Assembly (NCBI RefSeq): GCF_024614185.1
Contig: NZ_JAHTLF010000015.1
Location: forward strand, 1-64,000
Origin: Nocardioides carbamazepini
GTDB lineage: Bacteria; Actinomycetota; Actinomycetes; Propionibacteriales; Nocardioidaceae
Length of the DNA: 64,000 nucleotides
Direction: 5' to 3'
Shown here: one piece after another, positions 9,119-21,945 of the stretch
How positions within the stretch are numbered: position 1 is the first letter of the stretch
Layout of the letters: the number at the start of each line of letters is the position of its first letter
Notes under the pieces: model-generated
The model's database searches: none
Told to the model about the DNA's origin: nothing
Seen by the model: the letters and a program-made list of their open reading frames with translations, nothing else
Program-made: the position numbers and the translations under genes

Positions 9119-9196
9119 TCAGCGACCCTTGGCGACCTTCACCGCGGCGGTGACGCCGAGGGCGACGAGGGCGACGATGATGAGCTTCTTGACCAC
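9119..9196 (-). CDS. 25-aa hydrophobic micro-protein between mpa and dop
   Basis: GTG-started small ORF encoding 25 residues: a short basic start (VKK), one hydrophobic stretch LIIVALVALGVTAA, and a basic end (VKVAKGR). It looks like a tiny single-pass membrane peptide. A good GGAG lies seven bases before the GTG, and it sits 66 bp downstream of mpa on the same strand, just before the strong terminator. The clean reading frame, Shine-Dalgarno and terminator support it as a real gene. Function unknown. Confidence 0.6.
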   Translation of the reverse strand: MVKKLIIVALVALGVTAAVKVAKGR

Positions 9197-9262
9197 GGGG
9201 GGCTCCTGTCGGACGAGACGTTCGGGGACGTGCCCCACCCTAGCGAGGGGGCCAAGCAGGCG

Positions 9263-11026
9263 TCAGAGGTACTGACCCGTGTCGTTGACCGTGTCGATCG
9301 AGCGGCCGGGCTCGGTGCCCTGCTTGCCGGTGATGAGCGTGCGGATGAACACGATCCGCTCGCCCTTCTTGCCGGAGATCCGCGCCCAGTCGTCGGGGTT
9401 GGTCGTGTTGGGCAGGTCCTCGTTCTCCTTGAACTCGTCCACGCAGGCCTGGAGCAGGTGGGAGACCCGCAGGCCCTTCTGCTCGTGCTCGAGGAAGTCC
9501 TTGATCGCCATCTTCTTGGACCGGTCGACGATGTTCTGGATCATCGCGCCGGAGTTGAAGTCCTTGAAGTACAGGACCTCCTTGTCGCCGTTGGCGTAGG
9601 TCACCTCGAGGAAGCGGTTCTCCTCGGTCTCGGAGTACATCCGCTCCACCGCGGCCCGGATCATCCCGCTCACCGCGGCCTTGCGGTCGCCGCCGAACTC
9701 CGCGAGGTCGTCGGCGTGCAGCGGCAGCCCGGGCGTGAGGTACTTGCTGAAGATGTCGCGCGCCGACTCGGCGTCGGGCCGCTCGATCTTGATCTTCACG
9801 TCGAGCCGGCCCGGCCGCAGGATCGCCGGGTCGATCATGTCCTCGCGGTTGGAGGCGCCGATGACCAGCACGTTCTCCAGCAGCTCCACGCCGTCGATCT
9901 CGCTCAGGAGCTGCGGGACGATGGTGTTCTCGACGTCGGAGGACACGCCCGAGCCGCGGGTGCGGAACAGGGAGTCCATCTCGTCGAAGAACACGATGAC
10001 CGGCGTACCGGTGCTCGCCTTCTCCCGGGCCCGCTGGAAGACGAGCCGGATGTGCCGCTCGGTCTCCCCGACGTACTTGTTGAGCAGCTCAGGGCCCTTG
10101 ATGTTGAGGAAGTACGACTTCCCCTCCTGGCCGGTCTTGGCGGCGACCTTCTTGGCCAGCGAGTTGGCGACCGCCTTCGCGATGAGCGTCTTGCCGCAGC
10201 CCGGCGGGCCGTAGAGAAGGATCCCCTTCGGCGGCTTCAGCTCGTGCTCGGCGAACAGCTCCGGATAGAGGTAGGGCAGCTCGACGGCGTCCTGGATCAT
10301 CTCGATCTGGTTGCCCAGTCCGCCGATGGTCTCGTAGGTGATGTCGGGAACCTCCTCGAGGACAAGCTCCTCGACCTCCGACTTCGGCACCCGCTCGTAG
10401 ACGTAGCCAGCGCGCGAGTCGAGCAGCAGCGAGTCGCCGGCGCGCAGGGTCGTGCCGAGCAGCGGGTCGGCGAGCCGGACCACACGCTCCTCGTCGGCAT
10501 TCGCGATGACCAGGACCCGCTCGCTGTCGGCGAGCAGCTCCTTGAACATGACAACCTCACCGACCGTCTCGTACTCGAGCGCGGCGACGACGTTGAGCGC
10601 CTCGTTGAGCATGACCTCCTGGCCGCGGCGCAGCGAGTCGAGCTCCACGGCGGGACTGACCGTCACGCGGAGCTTGCGGCCGCCGGTGAACACGTCGACC
10701 GTGTCGTCCTCGTTGCGCTGCAGGAAGGTCCCGAAGCCGGCCGGCGGCTGGGCCAGCCGGTCGACCTCCTCCTTGAGCTTGAGTATCTGGTCCCGGGCGT
10801 CACGCAGCGTCCCGGCCAGCCGCTCGTTCTGGGCGGTCACGGCGGCGAGCGACCGCTGGGCCTCGGCCAGCCGGGCCTCCAGGGACCGGGCGGCGCCGGT
10901 CGGGGTGTCGACCAGGCGGCGGCGCAGGTCGTGGACCTCCTCCTCGAGGTAACGCACCTGGTCCTCGAGCTCCTCACGACTCGGGGAACGGTGTCCGCCT
11001 GTCGTGCCTTCTCCCATGCTCGTCAT
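9263..11026 (-). CDS. mpa: Mpa/ARC, proteasome-associated AAA+ ATPase
   Basis: A 587-aa ring ATPase that binds pupylated proteins with its N-terminal coiled coil (about residues 10-85), unfolds them and feeds the proteasome. OB domains follow the coiled coil. The AAA module shows Walker A GPPGCGKT and Walker [10 protein letters not shown]. The C-terminus ends GQYL, the proteasome-docking motif. The ATG at 11026 is chosen for its AGGAGGTG Shine-Dalgarno; the frame continues 26 codons upstream into a palindromic repeat, which is not likely coding. It is followed by the micro-ORF. Confidence 0.96.
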   Translation of the reverse strand: MTSMGEGTTGGHRSPSREELEDQVRYLEEEVHDLRRRLVDTPTGAARSLEARLAEAQRSLAAVTAQNERLAGTLRDARDQILKLKEEVDRLAQPPAGFGTFLQRNEDDTVDVFTGGRKLRVTVSPAVELDSLRRGQEVMLNEALNVVAALEYETVGEVVMFKELLADSERVLVIANADEERVVRLADPLLGTTLRAGDSLLLDSRAGYVYERVPKSEVEELVLEEVPDITYETIGGLGNQIEMIQDAVELPYLYPELFAEHELKPPKGILLYGPPGCGKTLIAKAVANSLAKKVAAKTGQEGKSYFLNIKGPELLNKYVGETERHIRLVFQRAREKASTGTPVIVFFDEMDSLFRTRGSGVSSDVENTIVPQLLSEIDGVELLENVLVIGASNREDMIDPAILRPGRLDVKIKIERPDAESARDIFSKYLTPGLPLHADDLAEFGGDRKAAVSGMIRAAVERMYSETEENRFLEVTYANGDKEVLYFKDFNSGAMIQNIVDRSKKMAIKDFLEHEQKGLRVSHLLQACVDEFKENEDLPNTTNPDDWARISGKKGERIVFIRTLITGKQGTEPGRSIDTVNDTGQYL

Positions 11027-11082
11027 GGCACACCTCCTGGCTCCGACCCTACTCGGGGCGGAGTTACAGGGAAGTGATTGAT

Positions 11083-11143
11083 GCGGTTTGGTCCCAAACC
11101 GCATGTTTCGGCCCGGAAGTGTTGCGGTTTGGGACCAAACCGC
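11083..11143. repeat. Palindromic repeat copies 4a/4b, inverted close pair
   Basis: Two palindromes, 11083-11102 (centre TC, forward) and 11124-11143 (centre GA, reverse), are separated by 21 bp containing TTTCGGCCCGG. They lie between the trmI stop and the mpa start. The layout resembles a paired REP (BIME-like) unit without the long tails. Confidence 0.85.
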
Positions 11144-11156
11144 AACATGAAACCGC

Positions 11157-12110
11157 TCAGTCGTCGGCGGGCGTGTCCGGGACGCCGGGCGGGCGGGGAC
11201 CGGTGTAGTCGGGGCCGTAGGCCCCGGGCGCGGGGCGGCGCTTCTTGAGCGGCGCGCGCTGGCCGGGCGCCATCCGGCGGGCCGTGACGAGGAACGCGGT
11301 GTGACCGATCATCTTGTGGCCCGGCCGGACCGCGAGACCCTCGACGTGCCAGTCGCGGACGAGGGACTCCCACGGGGTCGGCTCGGTGAAGCCGCCGTGG
11401 ACCCGCACGGCCTCGACGAACTTGGAGAGCTGGGTGGTGGTGGCGACGTACGCGCACACGATGCCGCCGGGCAGCAGCGCGTCGGCGGCCGCGTCGAGGC
11501 AGTCCCAGGGGGCGAGCATGTCGAGGATGATCCGGTCGCAGCGCTCCCCCGACGCGGGCAGCTCCTCGGCGAGGTCGCCGAGGGTGAGCGTCCAGGCGGG
11601 GTGATCGCCCCCGAAGAACTGGGTGACATTGCGCCGTGCGACGTCGGCGAACTCCTCGCGCCGCTCGTACGACGACACCCGGCCATGCGGCCCGACGGCA
11701 CGCAGCAGCGAGCAGGTGAGGGCCCCGGAGCCGACGCCTGCCTCGACGACATGGGCGCCGGGGAAGATGTCGGCCATCGCCACGATCTGGGCCGAGTCCT
11801 TCGGGTAGACCACCGCCGCGCCGCGCGGCATGGAGACGACGAACTCCGAGAGCAGGGGGCGGAACACGAGGTACTCGCCGCCGGCCGACGAGGTCACCGT
11901 GAAGCCCTCCTCGCGCCCGATCAGCTCGTCGTGCTCGAGATGGCCCTTGTTGGAGAAGAAGCGCTTGCCCTCGATCAGCTCGAAGTTGTGCTTGCGGCCC
12001 TTGCCGTCGACCAGCCGGACCCACTCACCGGCCCGGAGCGGGCCGCGGTGGACACCCGACCAGGCATCGGGGGAAACGTCGCCGGGGTAGCTGAGGGGCG
12101 CATCGGTCAC
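11157..12110 (-). CDS. trmI: tRNA (adenine-58-N1)-methyltransferase TrmI
   Basis: A 317-aa SAM-dependent enzyme making m1A58 in the T-loop of tRNAs. The N-terminal beta-domain is about residues 15-75 and the Rossmann domain carries the SAM motif [16 protein letters not shown], then SYERREEF and the catalytic-region ILDMLAPWD. In actinobacteria trmI is regularly next to mpa, as here. The GTG start at 12110 is six bases after a TAGATT -10 box (12117-12122), so the mRNA is probably leaderless. The C-terminal tail is Pro/Arg-rich and disordered. Confidence 0.93.
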   Translation of the reverse strand: MTDAPLSYPGDVSPDAWSGVHRGPLRAGEWVRLVDGKGRKHNFELIEGKRFFSNKGHLEHDELIGREEGFTVTSSAGGEYLVFRPLLSEFVVSMPRGAAVVYPKDSAQIVAMADIFPGAHVVEAGVGSGALTCSLLRAVGPHGRVSSYERREEFADVARRNVTQFFGGDHPAWTLTLGDLAEELPASGERCDRIILDMLAPWDCLDAAADALLPGGIVCAYVATTTQLSKFVEAVRVHGGFTEPTPWESLVRDWHVEGLAVRPGHKMIGHTAFLVTARRMAPGQRAPLKKRRPAPGAYGPDYTGPRPPGVPDTPADD

Positions 12111-12147
12111 CGGCGCAATCTATCGGCACCGGCCGGCCTTCCTGAAT

Positions 12148-12191
12148 CGGCCCGGAACCGGCCCGGAACCGGCCCGGAACCGGCCCGGAAC
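12148..12191. repeat. Four tandem 11-bp units
   Basis: Four exact copies of CGGCCCGGAAC between the stop of the S2P-like protease (12207) and the start of trmI (12110). Similar 10-11-bp arrays lie at 28608 and 52398. Confidence 0.9.
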
Positions 12192-12206
12192 CGGATCAGG
12201 ATCGGC

Positions 12207-13337
12207 TCAGCGTCGTACGGCCCGGATCAGGTCGGACGCGGCGAGTACGCCGTAGACGCGGCCATCGTCGTCGAGCAGGACGTACTCCGAGGCCGGCGTG
12301 GTCCGGACCGTGTCGAGGAGCGCGGTGCCGGTGATCCGCATCGGCAGGGTCAGGCCGGGCTCGAGGGTGCGGGCCACGGTCGACACCGCGACCCAGGGCG
12401 CCCGCTCGCCGGGTACGGCGCGGGCGGCGGTCTCGTCGACCACGCCGACCGGGCGGCCGTCGGTGGTCGTCGTGACGATGCTCCCGGCACCTGCCTCCAG
12501 CGCCCGGCGCATGGCCTCCGCCAGCGGCACGTCGTCGGGCACGGACAGCGCCCGCCGGGCCAGGTCGCCGGCGACGATCCCGTCGAACTGGCGGGTGACG
12601 CCGGACACCGCCAGCGCCTGGCTGGCCCCCGTCCACAGGAACACGGCGACGACGAGCAGCACCAGGGGGTTGATCAGGGCGCCGTCGCGTGACCACCACA
12701 GCGCCCCCACGGCGACGAGCACGGCGACACCGCGGCCGGTCCAGGCGGCGACTGCCGTGCCGGTGTGGACCCGGCCGGTGAGGGCCCAGACGCCGGCCTT
12801 GAGCACGCGGCCGCCGTCGAGCGGGAGGCCGGGCACCAGGTTGAGGACCCCGATCATCAGGTTGGCGCCGGCCAGGCCCTCGATGACGAGGAGCAGCAGT
12901 CCGCTCGGGGTGACGAACCAGAGGGCCAGGGCCGCGACACCGACGGCGATCGACGTGAGCGGACCGACCACGGCGATCCAGAACTCCTGCCGCGGCCGGC
13001 GGGCCTCGCCCTCGATCGCGGTCGCGCCGCCGAGGAAGTGGAGGGTGATGGAGTGCACCGTGAACCCGAACCGCCGGGCCACGATGGCGTGCGAGGCCTC
13101 GTGGAGCAGCACCGCGAGGTAGAGCGCGATCGCGAAGGCGACGCCGACGACGTACTTCCAGCCGCCGAGGCCGGGCTGCACCTGGTCGACGCGGGGGCCC
13201 ATGATGAGCGCGATCAGGCCGGCGATGAGGAACCAGGAGCTGGACACCAGCACGTCGCTGCCCGCGATCCGCCCGATCCGGAACATGCCCCGGGGCAGGG
13301 GGGCAGGCTCGGGCGCGGGGCGTTGGTGGCCGGACAC
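12207..13337 (-). CDS. Site-2-protease-like M50 metalloprotease with CBS domains
   Basis: A 376-aa integral membrane zinc protease. H79-E80-x-x-H83 (LLHEASHA) supplies the zinc ligands and base, and the second motif NLVPGLPLDGGRVL supplies the zinc aspartate. About six hydrophobic segments cover residues 25-240. The cytoplasmic end (about 250-376) is a CBS-type pair, suggesting ligand control. Family members cut within membranes (for example anti-sigma factors), but no target is visible here. The GTG start is six bases after TAGCCT (13344-13349), in a divergent region shared with the RecB-like gene. Confidence 0.88.
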   Translation of the reverse strand: MSGHQRPAPEPAPLPRGMFRIGRIAGSDVLVSSSWFLIAGLIALIMGPRVDQVQPGLGGWKYVVGVAFAIALYLAVLLHEASHAIVARRFGFTVHSITLHFLGGATAIEGEARRPRQEFWIAVVGPLTSIAVGVAALALWFVTPSGLLLLVIEGLAGANLMIGVLNLVPGLPLDGGRVLKAGVWALTGRVHTGTAVAAWTGRGVAVLVAVGALWWSRDGALINPLVLLVVAVFLWTGASQALAVSGVTRQFDGIVAGDLARRALSVPDDVPLAEAMRRALEAGAGSIVTTTTDGRPVGVVDETAARAVPGERAPWVAVSTVARTLEPGLTLPMRITGTALLDTVRTTPASEYVLLDDDGRVYGVLAASDLIRAVRR

Positions 13338-13374
13338 GTACCGAGGCTATCCGGTGGTTGTCGGAGGCCTCGCC

Positions 13375-13380
13375 TACTGT
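13375..13380 (+). promoter_or_regulatory. -10 box of the RecB-like nuclease gene
   Basis: TACTGT with a 7-nt gap to the ATG at 13388. It decides the start in favour of that ATG over the in-frame TTG at 13358, which lies upstream of the box. Confidence 0.55.
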
Positions 13381-13387
13381 CGCTCCC

Positions 13388-14296
13388 ATGACGACCGCAT
13401 CCGCCGCAGCCGGCATCGAGCCGGCCGACCCGTCCGAGCGTGGTGGCACCCGCGTCGACGGGGTCGACGTGCTGGGTGCGCTGTCGCCGTCCCGGGTCGG
13501 TGACTTCATGAACTGCCCCCTGCTCTACCGCTTCCGCAGCATCGACCGGCTGCCCGAGCCGCCCTCCCCCGCGGCTGTGCGGGGCACCGTGGTCCACCGC
13601 GTGCTGGAGCAGCTCTTCGACCTGCCGGCGGCGGAGCGCACTCCCGAGCGGGCCGACCTCCTGCTGGCGCCTGCGTGGGAGGAGCTCCAGGAGATCGAGC
13701 CGGCCGTGGCCTCGATGTTCCCGGTCGACGGAGCCGAGATCGCCGAATGGCTGGCGTCGTGCCACGCGACGCTCGCGAAGTACTTCGACCTCGAGGACCC
13801 GACCCGGCTCGAGCCCGCCGAGCGCGAGCTGTACGTCGAGACGCTGACCGACGCGAAGCTGTTGCTCCGCGGGGTGATCGACCGCGTCGACGTCGCGCCC
13901 GACGGTGCCATCCGCGTGGTGGACTACAAGACGGGACCGTCGCCCAACGAGATGTGGGAGGGCAAGGCTCTCTTCCAGCTGAAGTTCTACGCGCTGGTGC
14001 TGTGGCGGATGCGCGGCGTGGTGCCGCGGATGCTGCAGCTGGTCTACCTCGGCAACAGCGAGGTGCTGCGCTACGAGCCCGACGAGCAGGACCTGCTGGC
14101 CACCGAGCGCAAGGTGCTGGCGGTCTGGGACGCCATCCGGGCGGCCACGGAGCGCAAGGAGTTCGAGGCGCGCAAGGGCGCCGGCTGCCGCTGGTGCGCC
14201 CACCAGGCGATCTGTCCCGCCTACGGCGGCACGCCGCCGCCCTACCCGGAGCCCCGGGACCGGGTCAGCGCAGCGAGCCCAGCTCCGCCGGAGTGA
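13388..14296 (+). CDS. RecB-like PD-(D/E)XK nuclease with probable 4Fe-4S cluster
   Basis: A 302-aa nuclease of the RecB/AddB/Cas4 type. Residues visible: LSPSRVGDFMNCPLLYRF with Cys43, RGTVVHRVLE, GVIDRVDVAPDGAIRVVDYKTG (the D...DYK catalytic core) and the C-terminal CRWCAHQAIC. The single early Cys plus three late Cys match the cysteine pattern of Fe-S nucleases. Likely a DNA-end processing enzyme. The start is set by the -10 box at 13375-13380. The 3' end overlaps the convergent HAD gene by 32 bp. Confidence 0.88.
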   Translation: MTTASAAAGIEPADPSERGGTRVDGVDVLGALSPSRVGDFMNCPLLYRFRSIDRLPEPPSPAAVRGTVVHRVLEQLFDLPAAERTPERADLLLAPAWEELQEIEPAVASMFPVDGAEIAEWLASCHATLAKYFDLEDPTRLEPAERELYVETLTDAKLLLRGVIDRVDVAPDGAIRVVDYKTGPSPNEMWEGKALFQLKFYALVLWRMRGVVPRMLQLVYLGNSEVLRYEPDEQDLLATERKVLAVWDAIRAATERKEFEARKGAGCRWCAHQAICPAYGGTPPPYPEPRDRVSAASPAPPE

Positions 14297-14912
14297 TCCC
14301 CTCGAGGGTCTCCCGGAACACCCGGGCGGGCCCCGGTGGCACGGGCACGTGGTTCGGTACGACAAGCACCCGGCATCCGGCGGCCTCGGCCGAGGTCGCG
14401 CCGGTCGGCGAGTCCTCGACCGCGACGCAGTCGGCCGGGTCGACCCCGAGCGCGGCCGCGGCGGTGAGATAGGCCTCGGGGTGCGGCTTGCCCTGGTCGA
14501 CCATGTCGCCGGTGACGATCACCCGGAAGGTCTCCGGCGGCAGGTGCTCGAGGATCGGTGCGACGAAGCGCTGGTACGACATCGTGACCAGCGCGCACGG
14601 CACACCGGCGTCGTGCAGGGCGAGCAGCAGCTCCCGGGCACCCGGGCACCACGGCACCGCGTGGCGGACCTGGGCCACCACGCCGTCGAGCAGCAGCTCG
14701 ACGACCTCCTCGGCGGACTGGGCGAGGCCGAGCTTGGCCTTGATGTACTCCCCCGACACGAGCAGGTCGTTGCCGACCAGCTGCATCGCGTCGGCGTGGG
14801 TCCACGTCCCGCCGTACTCCCGCGCGATGGCCTCCTCGGTGGCCATCCAGTAGGGCTCGGTGTCGACGAGGGTTCCGTCCATGTCCCACAGGACGGCGGC
14901 GGGCAGGGTCAC
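14265..14912 (-). CDS. HAD-family hydrolase (beta-phosphoglucomutase/phosphatase type)
   Basis: A 215-aa haloacid-dehalogenase phosphatase. Motif I is LWDMDGTLVDTEP with nucleophile D10 and acid D12; motif II is LVTMS; motif III/IV is GKPHPEAYL followed by CVAVEDSPTGATSA. The alpha-helical cap lies between motifs I and II (subclass I). The substrate is probably a sugar phosphate but is not determined. The GTG start lies six bases after TAGGCT (14919-14924). Confidence 0.88.
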   Translation of the reverse strand: MTLPAAVLWDMDGTLVDTEPYWMATEEAIAREYGGTWTHADAMQLVGNDLLVSGEYIKAKLGLAQSAEEVVELLLDGVVAQVRHAVPWCPGARELLLALHDAGVPCALVTMSYQRFVAPILEHLPPETFRVIVTGDMVDQGKPHPEAYLTAAAALGVDPADCVAVEDSPTGATSAEAAGCRVLVVPNHVPVPPGPARVFRETLEGITPAELGSLR

Positions 14913-14921
14913 GTCACCAGC

Positions 14922-16376
14922 CTAGGAGGCGGAGCGCCCCGTCATCTCATCCGCGGCGGCCGCCAGCCGCCGCACGGCCTCGGTCATCAGCGCCGGCTCG
15001 AAGGTGAAGGGCAGCCGGAGGTGGTCGTCCCAGGCTCCGGACGGGTCCGTCTCGCGGCCCGGGGTCACCTCGACGCCGTGGCGCAGCGCGACCCGGGCGA
15101 ACACCGCGGCGTCGTAGCCGGGCAGACGGATCCACAGGGCGGTGCCGCCGTCGGGCGTGCGCCACTGCCAGTCGGGCAGCCGCGCGTGCAGCAGCGTCGT
15201 GGCGTGCTGCAGGCGCCCGAGGGCGACCGCGGTCCGGTCCTCGGTGAGGGTCGGGAGGATGGGCAGCAGGCGCGTGACGACGGCCTGGTCGAGCAGTGGG
15301 GTGCCCATGTCGGCGTTGGCCTTCAGGTAGCCGAGCCGCTCGATGTCGCTCCGGCCCGCGCGCACCCAGCCGACCCGCAGCCCCGCCCACAGCGCCTTGG
15401 ACAGCGATCCGACGGTGAAGACCCGTCCGGCCTCCGGTGCGTACGCGGCGATCGGCGGCGGGAGCGGACCGGCGACGGCCAGCGCCGTCGAGTAGCCGTG
15501 GTCCTCGACGACGGGGACGCCGTGCTCGGCCGCGACCCGGGCGACGTCACGGCGGCGCCGGTCCGACATCAGCAGCCCGGTGGGGTTGTGGAAGGTGGGC
15601 ATCACGAACAGCGCCGACACCTGCTCCGCGGCCAGGACGGCACGCAGCCGGTCGATCCTCGGTCCTTCCCCGTCGAGCTCGACGCCGACCATCCGGGCGC
15701 CGACCGCGCTGAAGGTGTCGAAGCAGCCCGGCCAGCTCGGTGACTCGACCGCGACCGTCGCGCCACGCTCGAGCAGCAGCTGGGACACGAGGGTGAGGGC
15801 CTGCTGGGTCCCGGTCGTGACCAGGACCTCGCCCGGGGTGGTGGGCAGCCCCTGGCGGGTGTGGTGGTCCGCGAGAGCCTCGCGCAGCGCCGGCAGGCCG
15901 CGGGGCGTGTAGCCGATCTCGTCGAGCAACGTCGGCAGGTCCTGCTCGACCACGTCGGCGACCGCCGAGGCGATGCGGGGGTCACCGGGCTCGATCGCGT
16001 ACCTCATCGAGATCAGGTCGTCCGCCGTCTCGTCGAGCCGCCGCACCGCCTCCGCGGAGAGACCGCGGCGCAGCCGCCTGGTCACGGCGGCCGGCCCGCG
16101 CTCGGCCGGCGTGGCCACCCGGCTGCCGCTCCCCTGCCGGCTCTCGACCAGGGCGCGGCCCCGCAGCTCGTCGTACGCCGCCACCACGGTCGCCCGGCTC
16201 AGGTGCAGCGACCGGGCCAGCTCCCGCTCGGACGGGAGCCGGTCGCCGGCCACGAGGTCACCGGCGCTGATCGCGTCGCCCAGCGCCGCGGCGAGCTGCC
16301 GGTAGAGGGCGCCGGCGGTGGACATCCAGTCGCCGAGCACGCGGGCCAGCTCGTCGGGGCCGCGAAAACGATCCAC
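14922..16376 (-). CDS. MocR-type regulator (GntR wHTH fused to PLP aminotransferase fold)
   Basis: A 484-aa regulator. The N-terminal wHTH (about 15-90) contains SERELARSLHLSRATVVAAYDEL. The C-terminal fold-type I aminotransferase-like domain has VTTGTQQALTLVSQLL and the PLP-lysine segment VGSLSKALWAGLRVGW. Such proteins sense PLP or amino compounds and usually control a neighbouring gene. It is transcribed divergently from a LysE exporter, the likely target. The GTG start at 16376 has GGAGG five bases upstream. Confidence 0.9.
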   Translation of the reverse strand: MDRFRGPDELARVLGDWMSTAGALYRQLAAALGDAISAGDLVAGDRLPSERELARSLHLSRATVVAAYDELRGRALVESRQGSGSRVATPAERGPAAVTRRLRRGLSAEAVRRLDETADDLISMRYAIEPGDPRIASAVADVVEQDLPTLLDEIGYTPRGLPALREALADHHTRQGLPTTPGEVLVTTGTQQALTLVSQLLLERGATVAVESPSWPGCFDTFSAVGARMVGVELDGEGPRIDRLRAVLAAEQVSALFVMPTFHNPTGLLMSDRRRRDVARVAAEHGVPVVEDHGYSTALAVAGPLPPPIAAYAPEAGRVFTVGSLSKALWAGLRVGWVRAGRSDIERLGYLKANADMGTPLLDQAVVTRLLPILPTLTEDRTAVALGRLQHATTLLHARLPDWQWRTPDGGTALWIRLPGYDAAVFARVALRHGVEVTPGRETDPSGAWDDHLRLPFTFEPALMTEAVRRLAAAADEMTGRSAS

Positions 16377-16462
16377 TTACGCCTCCAATGGCCCGGGTCC
16401 TCCCGGGCGGTCGGCGACCACGCTAGGGGACGCCCCCGCACCCACCTGGAACGGACCGTCCC

Positions 16463-17143
16463 ATGAGCCTCGCCCTCGAGCCCGCGCAGCTGGCCGCCTT
16501 CGCCGGCGCCTCCGTGGTCCTGGTCGGCATGCCCGGCCCGAACACCATCTACATCACCACCCGGAGCGTGGCGCACGGGGTGCGGGCCGGCGTGGTGTCC
16601 GTGCTGGGCGTCGAGACCGGGACCGCGGTCTATGCCGCCGCCACCGCGCTCGGCCTCTCGGCGCTGATCGCCGCGAACCCGACCGCCTTCGCCGTCGTCC
16701 GGTACCTCGGCGCGGCGTACCTGGTCCAGCTCGCGGTCCGGGAGCTCGCCCGGAGGCGGCAGGACCCGGGCGGCCCCGCCACCCCGACGCCGCCCGCGCT
16801 GGGACGGGTGTACGCCGACGGCCTGCTCATGAACCTGCTCAACCCGAAGGTCGCGCTGTTCTTCCTGGCCTTCCTGCCCCAGTTCCTGACGCCGGGCGCG
16901 ACGGGTGCCGCGGCCCAGGCGGAGGTCCTCGCCCTCGGCGTCGTCACCGTGCTCGTCGCGCTGGTCGTGGACCTGGCGTACGCCGTGTGCGCCGGGCTCC
17001 TCGCGCAGCGGCTGCGCCGCCGATACCGTCCGGACGCCGCGGGTCGGAGCACACCGCGGCACCCCGGCCTGCGCCGGCTGCCGGTCGCCGGGGTGTACCT
17101 GGCGATCGCGGCGGCGGCTGTCACGCACGGCGCCGCGGCGTGA
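16463..17143 (+). CDS. LysE/RhtB-family amino-acid exporter
   Basis: A 226-aa inner-membrane exporter with about six transmembrane segments. The family signature near the start is VLVGMPGPNTIYITTRSVAHG, followed by GVETGTAVYAAATALGLSAL, RYLGAAYLVQL and the NLLNPKVALFFLAFLPQF segment. It should export a basic or hydroxylated amino acid. Its start is 86 bp from the divergent MocR gene, which may regulate it. It is convergent with metH, 9 bp apart. Confidence 0.9.
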   Translation: MSLALEPAQLAAFAGASVVLVGMPGPNTIYITTRSVAHGVRAGVVSVLGVETGTAVYAAATALGLSALIAANPTAFAVVRYLGAAYLVQLAVRELARRRQDPGGPATPTPPALGRVYADGLLMNLLNPKVALFFLAFLPQFLTPGATGAAAQAEVLALGVVTVLVALVVDLAYAVCAGLLAQRLRRRYRPDAAGRSTPRHPGLRRLPVAGVYLAIAAAAVTHGAAA

Positions 17144-17152
17144 CCCGAGTGC

Positions 17153-20947
<3,795 letters not shown>

Positions 20948-20956
20948 GAAAACCAT

Positions 20957-20975
20957 CCTTCCAGAGTATGGAAGG
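20957..20975 (-). promoter_or_regulatory. Anti-Shine-Dalgarno hairpin in the metH leader
   Basis: The minus-strand sequence CCTTCCA (20975-20969) can pair with TGGAAGG (20963-20957) around a 5-nt loop, and the second strand contains the metH ribosome binding site. The first strand shares four bases with the riboswitch pseudoknot (20972-20977), so the two structures exclude each other. Confidence 0.6.
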
Positions 20976-21050
20976 CGCCCTTGGTGTCTCGGCCGAGCGT
21001 GGCGGACGGCCCCGTAGATGGCTCGTCCGTTGCAACGCCTCTCGGCTGGT
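20970..21050 (-). promoter_or_regulatory. Probable S-adenosylhomocysteine (SAH) riboswitch
   Basis: On the minus strand: P1 is CCGAG (21045-21041) with CUCGG (20997-20993). Next to it are the conserved-looking AGGCGUUGCAACGG and CCGCCACGCUCGG, which differ from the SAH family element (CCAGGCUCGG) at one base. P2 is CGGAC with GUCCG. A pseudoknot forms between GAGGCG (21042-21037) and CGCCUU (20977-20972). The element lies directly upstream of metH, an SAH-cycle gene. Known SAH riboswitches turn genes on when SAH is high. Identification is by eye; a covariance-model search would settle it. Confidence 0.68.
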
Positions 21051-21076
21051 GCTGATGCTACCCGCGTTCGGCTGAC

Positions 21077-21082
21077 TAGGCT
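21077..21082 (+). promoter_or_regulatory. -10 box of the PAC2 gene
   Basis: TAGGCT with a 6-nt gap to the GTG at 21089, favouring that start over the ATG three bases later. Confidence 0.5.
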
Positions 21083-21088
21083 GGCACA

Positions 21089-21937
21089 GTGATGGAGATC
21101 GAGACGATCCCCGAGCTGGTCCGGCCCGTGGTGATCGCTGCGTTCGAGGGCTGGAACGACGCCGCCGAGTCGGCGACCGCCGTGGTGGACCACCTGATGA
21201 AGGTCTGGGACGCCAAGGTGGTCGCGGCGATCGACCCGGAGGAGTACTACGACTTCCAGGTCAACCGCCCGACGGTCGGCATCGACGACAGCGGGTTCCG
21301 CAAGCTGACCTGGCCGAGCACGCACATCGCCGTGGCCTCGCCCCCGGACCTGGATCGCGACGTGATCCTGGTGCGCGGGATCGAGCCCAACATGCGGTGG
21401 CGACAGTTCACCGACGAGATCCTCGAGACCATCGACGAGCTCGGCGCCGAGCTGTTCGTGACCCTCGGCGCGCTGCTCTCCGACAGTCCACACACCCGGC
21501 CGATCCCGGTGTCCGGCTCGACGACCGAGGCCGACCTGATGGACCGGCTGGTGCTGGAGCAGTCGACCTACGAGGGCCCGACCGGGATCGTCGGCGTGCT
21601 GCAGGACGCCTGCGCCCGCATCGACATCCCCGCGGTCTCCTACTGGGCGGCCGTCCCGCACTACGTCGCCCAGCCGCCCTGCCCGAAGGCCACCCTCGCG
21701 CTGCTCACCCGGCTGGAGGACCTGCTGGAGATCCCCATGCCCCTCGGCGAGCTGCCCGACGAGGCCCGGGCCTGGGAGCGCGGGGTCGACGAGCTGGCCG
21801 AGGAGGACGAGGACATCGCCGAGTACGTGCGCTCGCTGGAGGAGTCACGGGACACCGCCGACCTCCCGGAGGCGTCCGGTGAGGCGATCGCGCGGGAGTT
21901 CGAGCGGTACCTCAAGCGGCGGGGCGAGGAGTCCTGA
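21089..21937 (+). CDS. PAC2-family protein
   Basis: A 282-aa member of the PAC2 (proteasome assembly chaperone 2-like, DUF75) family. It has the family start [24 protein letters not shown], the [12 protein letters not shown] segment and [21 protein letters not shown]. The acidic C-terminus ([10 protein letters not shown]) is typical of actinobacterial members. The biochemical role in bacteria is not established. The GTG at 21089 is exactly seven bases after the TAGGCT box (21077-21082), so the transcript is probably leaderless. It is divergent from metH and convergent with mshC, with a palindromic repeat between. Confidence 0.85.
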   Translation: MMEIETIPELVRPVVIAAFEGWNDAAESATAVVDHLMKVWDAKVVAAIDPEEYYDFQVNRPTVGIDDSGFRKLTWPSTHIAVASPPDLDRDVILVRGIEPNMRWRQFTDEILETIDELGAELFVTLGALLSDSPHTRPIPVSGSTTEADLMDRLVLEQSTYEGPTGIVGVLQDACARIDIPAVSYWAAVPHYVAQPPCPKATLALLTRLEDLLEIPMPLGELPDEARAWERGVDELAEEDEDIAEYVRSLEESRDTADLPEASGEAIAREFERYLKRRGEES

Positions 21938-21945
21938 GCCTGCGG

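Noticed and set aside
9230..11077. 615-codon frame antisense to mpa, and similar long frames at 1911-3854 and 56837-58999
   Set aside because: Complementary-strand shadows of mpa, pafA/FKBP and the ACAD/FMN genes, with composition unlike proteins.
11027..11104. N-terminal extension of Mpa into the palindromic repeat
   Set aside because: Translates the repeat (MRFGTKPHQ...); the ATG at 11026 has a perfect Shine-Dalgarno.
20948..21661. Long upstream extension of metH
   Set aside because: It crosses the riboswitch and the divergent PAC2 gene; the start at 20947 has the ribosome site.
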